Of a DNA stretch of 64,000 nt, positions 60,845-64,000 are shown in pieces (positions within the stretch are counted from its first letter, which is position 1; every line of letters starts with the position of its first letter). A program made the position numbers and the translations under genes. The notes under the pieces were generated by a model. It did not search any database and was not told the origin of the DNA. It saw only the letters and a program-made list of their open reading frames with translations. The DNA comes from an uncultured Pelagibacteraceae bacterium (lineage in GTDB: Bacteria > Pseudomonadota > Alphaproteobacteria > Pelagibacterales > Pelagibacteraceae): assembly GCA_902603475.1 (NCBI GenBank), contig CACKUZ010000003.1, positions 1 through 64,000 on the forward strand, in the 5' to 3' direction.

Positions 60845-61695
60845 TTTAGTTTAAAGTGACCATTATTATAAAAAATTTCATCCTGTCCAACTCTATCAAA
60901 AAAAGAAAAGTTTTTACTTATAAAAAAAGAATTAAAATTAAACTTATCAGGAAGATTATTTTCAACTGAAACTACCTTAATAGTATACTTTTCAAAATCA
61001 ATTGTCTCTAATACACTTAATTCACCACCTTCAATATCTATGGATAAATAGTCAATTTCTTGATCACTTGATACCTCTTGATCAAAGGTTGTTGTAATGA
61101 TTTTAGAAATCTCTGTTTTGCTTTGGCCGTTTTTTTTTATAATTTTTTCAGCAGTATAGTTTTCGTTTTTAATTCCACTCATCTGAGTAAGGCCTTCGAT
61201 AACCTCAAGAAAGTCAACCTCTACGACAGAATTGCTAATAGCTTTATTTAAAATTTTACAATTTCTATTATTTTTAAGTTTTTCGTATTGAACTTTTGAA
61301 GGTTCAAATGCAATTCCATTCCAGTTGAGAAATTTTTCAAAATGAAAACAATTACTCCCTTCAATACCATCATATGCTCCAATTTCTAAAAAAAATCCAT
61401 TTTTTTTATTTGGAAAGAAATGGTTTTTTATAACTTTATCTTGTCCAGCCTGTGAAAAAAATTTTTCATTCCAAAAAAATATTCTCTCATTATTCCAGAT
61501 TTTTTCCCTCAATATTCCTCTCAAAACATGAAACTTAGACTCTGAATATTCATTTGGTATTTGATCTAGCAAAAAGTTATAAATTTTATGTGCATGAATT
61601 TTACCTTCTAAATTTTTTTCTGAAAGTTCTTGGGCCTTCTTAAGAGCGATAGAAATATCTTTCCCAACTAAATAACTTAAATCTATATTTTTCAT
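60841..61695 (-). CDS. FkbM-family methyltransferase inside the his operon
   Basis: This 284-residue protein has the FkbM SAM-binding pattern FFLEIGAYDGIEGSN near residue 104, then GIAFEPSKVQYEKLKNN and DYLSIDIEGGELSVLE. FkbM enzymes methylate hydroxyls, often on sugars or polyketides. It lies between hisH and hisA, overlapping hisA by 4 bases, so it is cotranscribed with histidine genes although it has no place in that pathway. The N-terminal 90 residues are unassigned. Confidence 0.85.
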   Translation of the reverse strand: MKNIDLSYLVGKDISIALKKAQELSEKNLEGKIHAHKIYNFLLDQIPNEYSESKFHVLRGILREKIWNNERIFFWNEKFFSQAGQDKVIKNHFFPNKKNGFFLEIGAYDGIEGSNCFHFEKFLNWNGIAFEPSKVQYEKLKNNRNCKILNKAISNSVVEVDFLEVIEGLTQMSGIKNENYTAEKIIKKNGQSKTEISKIITTTFDQEVSSDQEIDYLSIDIEGGELSVLETIDFEKYTIKVVSVENNLPDKFNFNSFFISKNFSFFDRVGQDEIFYNNGHFKLN

Positions 61696-61697
61696 AT

Positions 61698-62324
61698 TTA
61701 TAAATTAATAAAGTTATCAATAATTTTAAGACCAATTTTGTCACTTTTTTCGGGGTGAAATTGGGTGCCAAATATATTTTCTTTTTCAACAGCACATACA
61801 ACATTACTTGAATAATCAGTTGTTGCAGAAATTACAGATTTATTTTCAGGCACAAACTCGTAACTGTGTACAAAGTACATGTGAGAATTATTTTCTATAC
61901 CTTTAAAAATCTTACTGTCTTTCATTATGTTAATTTCATTCCAACCAATGTGTGGCAGCTTAAATTTACCGTCTTGGTTATCAATTTTAGAAACTTTGCC
62001 TGAAATCCATCCTAGGCCTTTTGTTTCAGTTTCCTCATAACCAACATCTGCAAACATTTGAAGGCCTACACAAATTCCAAGAAGTGGTTTTTTAACTTCT
62101 AATGCAAATTCGTTAAGAGTATCTATCAAACCGCTGATACTCTTAAGTCCATCAATACAGTTTTTAAAAGAACCTTGTCCTGGTAATACAACTTTATCGC
62201 TAATTTTTATGGTCGTAAGATCTGATGTTACCTCAATGTTTACTTTATTTTTTGAGACTTCTTTAAATGAATTTATTACAGAACTTATGTTGCCTGAATT
62301 GTAGTCAACAATTGTGACGTTCAT
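61698..62324 (-). CDS. hisH: Imidazole glycerol phosphate synthase glutaminase subunit HisH
   Basis: This 208-residue class I glutamine amidotransferase feeds ammonia to HisF. It has the opening VTIVDYNSGN, the nucleophile Cys in GICVGLQMFAD, and His/Glu in FGTQFHPEKS. It follows hisB by 5 bases and precedes the FkbM gene by 2. Confidence 0.96.
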   Translation of the reverse strand: MNVTIVDYNSGNISSVINSFKEVSKNKVNIEVTSDLTTIKISDKVVLPGQGSFKNCIDGLKSISGLIDTLNEFALEVKKPLLGICVGLQMFADVGYEETETKGLGWISGKVSKIDNQDGKFKLPHIGWNEINIMKDSKIFKGIENNSHMYFVHSYEFVPENKSVISATTDYSSNVVCAVEKENIFGTQFHPEKSDKIGLKIIDNFINL

Positions 62325-62329
62325 TAAAT

Positions 62330-62920
62330 TTATAAAGAACCTTTTGTAGAAGGTATTGTGGTTTTATTTCTTGGATCCATTTCTAAAGCAGCACGTAAAG
62401 ATCTTGCTAATCCTTTAAAGCAAGACTCGATTATGTGGTGACTGTTATCTCCATAAATATTTTCAACATGTAAAGTAATGCCTGCAGCCTGTGAAAAAGC
62501 TTGAAACCATTCTTTGAATAGTTCCGTATCCATCTCACCTAATTTTTCTACTTTCAGTTTTACTTTCCAAATTAAATAAGGTCTGTTTGAAACATCAATT
62601 GCAACTCTAGTTAATGTTTCATCCATTGGTATCATTGCATGCGCATATCTTTTTATACCAACAAATTTTTTTGATGCTTTTTTTAAACATTCACCAATTG
62701 CAATTCCTGTATCTTCAGTTGTATGGTGAAGATCAATGTGTGTATCACCTTTGGCCTTAATATTCATATCCATCGAAGAGTGTTTAGATAATTGCTCAAG
62801 CATGTGATCTAAAAATCCTATGCCTGTGTCAACTTTGTACTTACCCTTACCATCAATATTTAAATCAACACTGATGTTGGTCTCTTTTGTTTTTCTACTT
62901 ATTTTGGCTTTACGTTTCAT
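62330..62920 (-). CDS. hisB: Imidazoleglycerol-phosphate dehydratase HisB
   Basis: This 196-residue monofunctional enzyme dehydrates imidazoleglycerol phosphate. The manganese-binding repeats are intact: [37 protein letters not shown] and [18 protein letters not shown]. It heads the minus-strand his run and diverges from hslV across 91 bases. Confidence 0.97.
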   Translation of the reverse strand: MKRKAKISRKTKETNISVDLNIDGKGKYKVDTGIGFLDHMLEQLSKHSSMDMNIKAKGDTHIDLHHTTEDTGIAIGECLKKASKKFVGIKRYAHAMIPMDETLTRVAIDVSNRPYLIWKVKLKVEKLGEMDTELFKEWFQAFSQAAGITLHVENIYGDNSHHIIESCFKGLARSLRAALEMDPRNKTTIPSTKGSL

Positions 62921-62977
62921 AGTTTGAAAAAGGTATATATCTATTATTCAATTATGGCAATAATTCTAGACATGGTC

Positions 62978-63004
62978 TTGAACTATAAGATTTAATATCC
63001 ATCT
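62978..63004 (+). promoter_or_regulatory. Sigma32-like promoter of hslVU
   Basis: TTGAAC (62978-62983, preceded by C) and CCATCT (62999-63004) are separated by 15 bases, matching RpoH-type promoters. The -10 box ends 7 bases before the hslV ATG, which implies a leaderless or nearly leaderless mRNA. Confidence 0.6.
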
Positions 63005-63011
63005 ATATTCC

Positions 63012-63527
63012 ATGACAACAATAGTATTGGTGAGAAAAAATAACGAAGTAGTAGTTGCTGGAGATGGCCAAGTTAGTATGGGAAATACAGTAATTAAGAA
63101 AACTGCAAACAAAGTTCGTAGGATTGAGAAAAGAAATGTGATCGCAGGGTTTGCTGGATCGACTGCAGATGCATTAACATTATTTGAGAGATTAGAGTCT
63201 AAGCTTGAAAAACATGCTGGAAATTTGGCAAGAGCAGCTGTTGAATTAGCTAAAGATTGGCGAACAGATAAGTATTTAAGAAGGTTAGAAGCTTTAATGG
63301 CTGTAGGTGATAAGGAAAATAGTTTTATTATTTCAGGAACTGGTGATGTTTTAGAGCCTGAAGGAGATGTAATTGGAATTGGATCTGGTGGTAATTATGC
63401 ACTAGCTTCTGCAAAAGTTTTAATGGATACAGATTTATCTGCAGAAGAAATAGCAAAAAAAGCTATTAAAGTTGCATCTGAAATATGTGTTTTCACCAAT
63501 AACAATTTAAACATTGAAAAAATTTAA
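63012..63527 (+). CDS. hslV: ATP-dependent protease subunit HslV
   Basis: This 171-residue proteasome-like peptidase, after removal of Met1, exposes the catalytic Thr2 of [20 protein letters not shown]. The [15 protein letters not shown] and [17 protein letters not shown] segments are typical. With HslU it degrades misfolded proteins under heat stress. The start is fixed by the Thr and by the promoter 7 bases upstream. hslU follows after 1 base. Confidence 0.97.
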   Translation: MTTIVLVRKNNEVVVAGDGQVSMGNTVIKKTANKVRRIEKRNVIAGFAGSTADALTLFERLESKLEKHAGNLARAAVELAKDWRTDKYLRRLEALMAVGDKENSFIISGTGDVLEPEGDVIGIGSGGNYALASAKVLMDTDLSAEEIAKKAIKVASEICVFTNNNLNIEKI

Positions 63528-63528
63528 T

Positions 63529-64000
63529 ATGGAAAAATCAAACGTTACAACTCTACCAAACGCTAAAGTAAAAAAAGAAAAAAATAATATTCAAAACTCA
63601 TTATCTCCAAGAGAAATAGTTTCTGAGTTAGATAGATTTGTTGTTGGACAAAATAATGCAAAAAGAGCTGTTGCAATTGCTTTAAGAAATAGATGGAGAA
63701 GACAAGCTTTAGAAGGAGATATGAAAGATGAAGTTCTTCCAAAAAATATTTTAATGATGGGACCAACAGGTGTTGGTAAAACAGAAATATCTAGAAGACT
63801 ATCAAAATTAGCTGAAGCACCATTTGTAAAAGTTGAAGCAACAAGATTTACTGAAGTAGGTTATGTTGGAAGAGATGTAGAACAAATCATAAGAGATCTT
63901 CTTGAAATTGCCATTGCAATGGAAAAAGTAAAAAAAAGAAAAGAAGTTCACGCTAAAGCTCAGAAATTAGCAGAGGACAGAGTTCTTGATGCAATAGTTG
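63529..64000 (+). CDS. hslU: HslU ATPase subunit, C-terminus beyond the window edge
   Basis: The first 157 codons of the AAA+ unfoldase partner of HslV are visible. After a short variable start comes [20 protein letters not shown], the Walker A loop [10 protein letters not shown] near residue 78 and the [20 protein letters not shown] pore-loop region. The coiled-coil intermediate domain begins where the window ends. Confidence 0.95.
   Translation, partial: MEKSNVTTLPNAKVKKEKNNIQNSLSPREIVSELDRFVVGQNNAKRAVAIALRNRWRRQALEGDMKDEVLPKNILMMGPTGVGKTEISRRLSKLAEAPFVKVEATRFTEVGYVGRDVEQIIRDLLEIAIAMEKVKKRKEVHAKAQKLAEDRVLDAIV

Noticed and set aside
1-64000. CRISPR array or insertion sequence with transposase
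   Set aside because: No regularly spaced repeats, no terminal inverted repeats and no transposase motif were seen on either strand.

Overview
The window is a compact, very AT-rich stretch of an alphaproteobacterial genome of the SAR11 (Pelagibacterales) type. This rests on low GC, genes that abut or overlap by 1 to 8 bases, the alphaproteobacterial protein DUF2794, HspQ, a system I cytochrome c maturation operon, a TRAP uptake system, and lysine-, asparagine- and isoleucine-rich proteins. No gap without a gene exceeds about 240 bases. There are no rRNA genes and no CRISPR array; I found one complete tRNA gene.

Layout. Bases 1-5272: an edge-cut MFS transporter diverges from a gamma-glutamyltransferase-like enzyme, an acyl-CoA synthetase and a ketopantoate-reductase-type enzyme. 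Bases 5273-16205 (minus strand) form an alpha-hydroxy/alpha-keto acid module: a tripartite TRAP transporter, a glyoxylate-reductase-type dehydrogenase, a GlcD/D-lactate dehydrogenase-type flavoprotein, an aminotransferase and two tandem L-lactate dehydrogenase-type flavoproteins. Bases 16215-20849: a PagL-like protein and ccmCDEFGH. Bases 21032-32197 hold HspQ, YciB, DUF2794, a Bax-inhibitor protein, an aldo-keto reductase, IalB-like, ArgG, a photolyase-like protein, an MBL hydrolase, FolD, YggT, MscS and HemDC. Bases 32252-46054: TsaD, a tiny basic protein, a TPR-sulfotransferase, an EVE-domain protein, acetyl-CoA synthetase, a DUF4212/sodium symporter pair, Rpe, a heparinase-like protein, PurH, a pterin dehydratase and a TPR protein.

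Bases 46139-49077 are the accessory part: a 2,900-bp insertion in tRNA-Gly(GCC), bounded by perfect 39-bp repeats of the tRNA 5' half. It carries a phage-regulator-like protein, a hairpin-bearing leader, a DUF4268 nuclease-like protein, a NUMOD3/GIY-YIG-like protein and a 60-residue protein, but no integrase. The insertion left the apparent original tRNA promoter and 5' half stranded at its far end.

Bases 49133-55226: a second TPR-sulfotransferase, a Lon-substrate-binding-domain protein, a UbiH-like flavoprotein, FtsK and LolA. Bases 55219-62920 (minus) are one long run: hisB-hisH-fkbM-hisA-hisF-hisE, then malyl-CoA lyase and two malate-CoA-ligase-type subunits, HIT and GNAT. The window ends in hslVU.

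How the genes fit together: the TRAP system, the flavin-linked hydroxyacid oxidases, the glyoxylate reductase, the malyl-CoA module and the acetate-type symporter with Acs suggest a cell that scavenges small organic acids (lactate, glycolate, pyruvate, acetate) and routes C2 units through glyoxylate, malate and acetyl-CoA. Two heat-shock genes, hspQ and hslV, share the same sigma32-like promoter geometry, with the -10 box only 7 bases before the start codon, which suggests leaderless transcripts.
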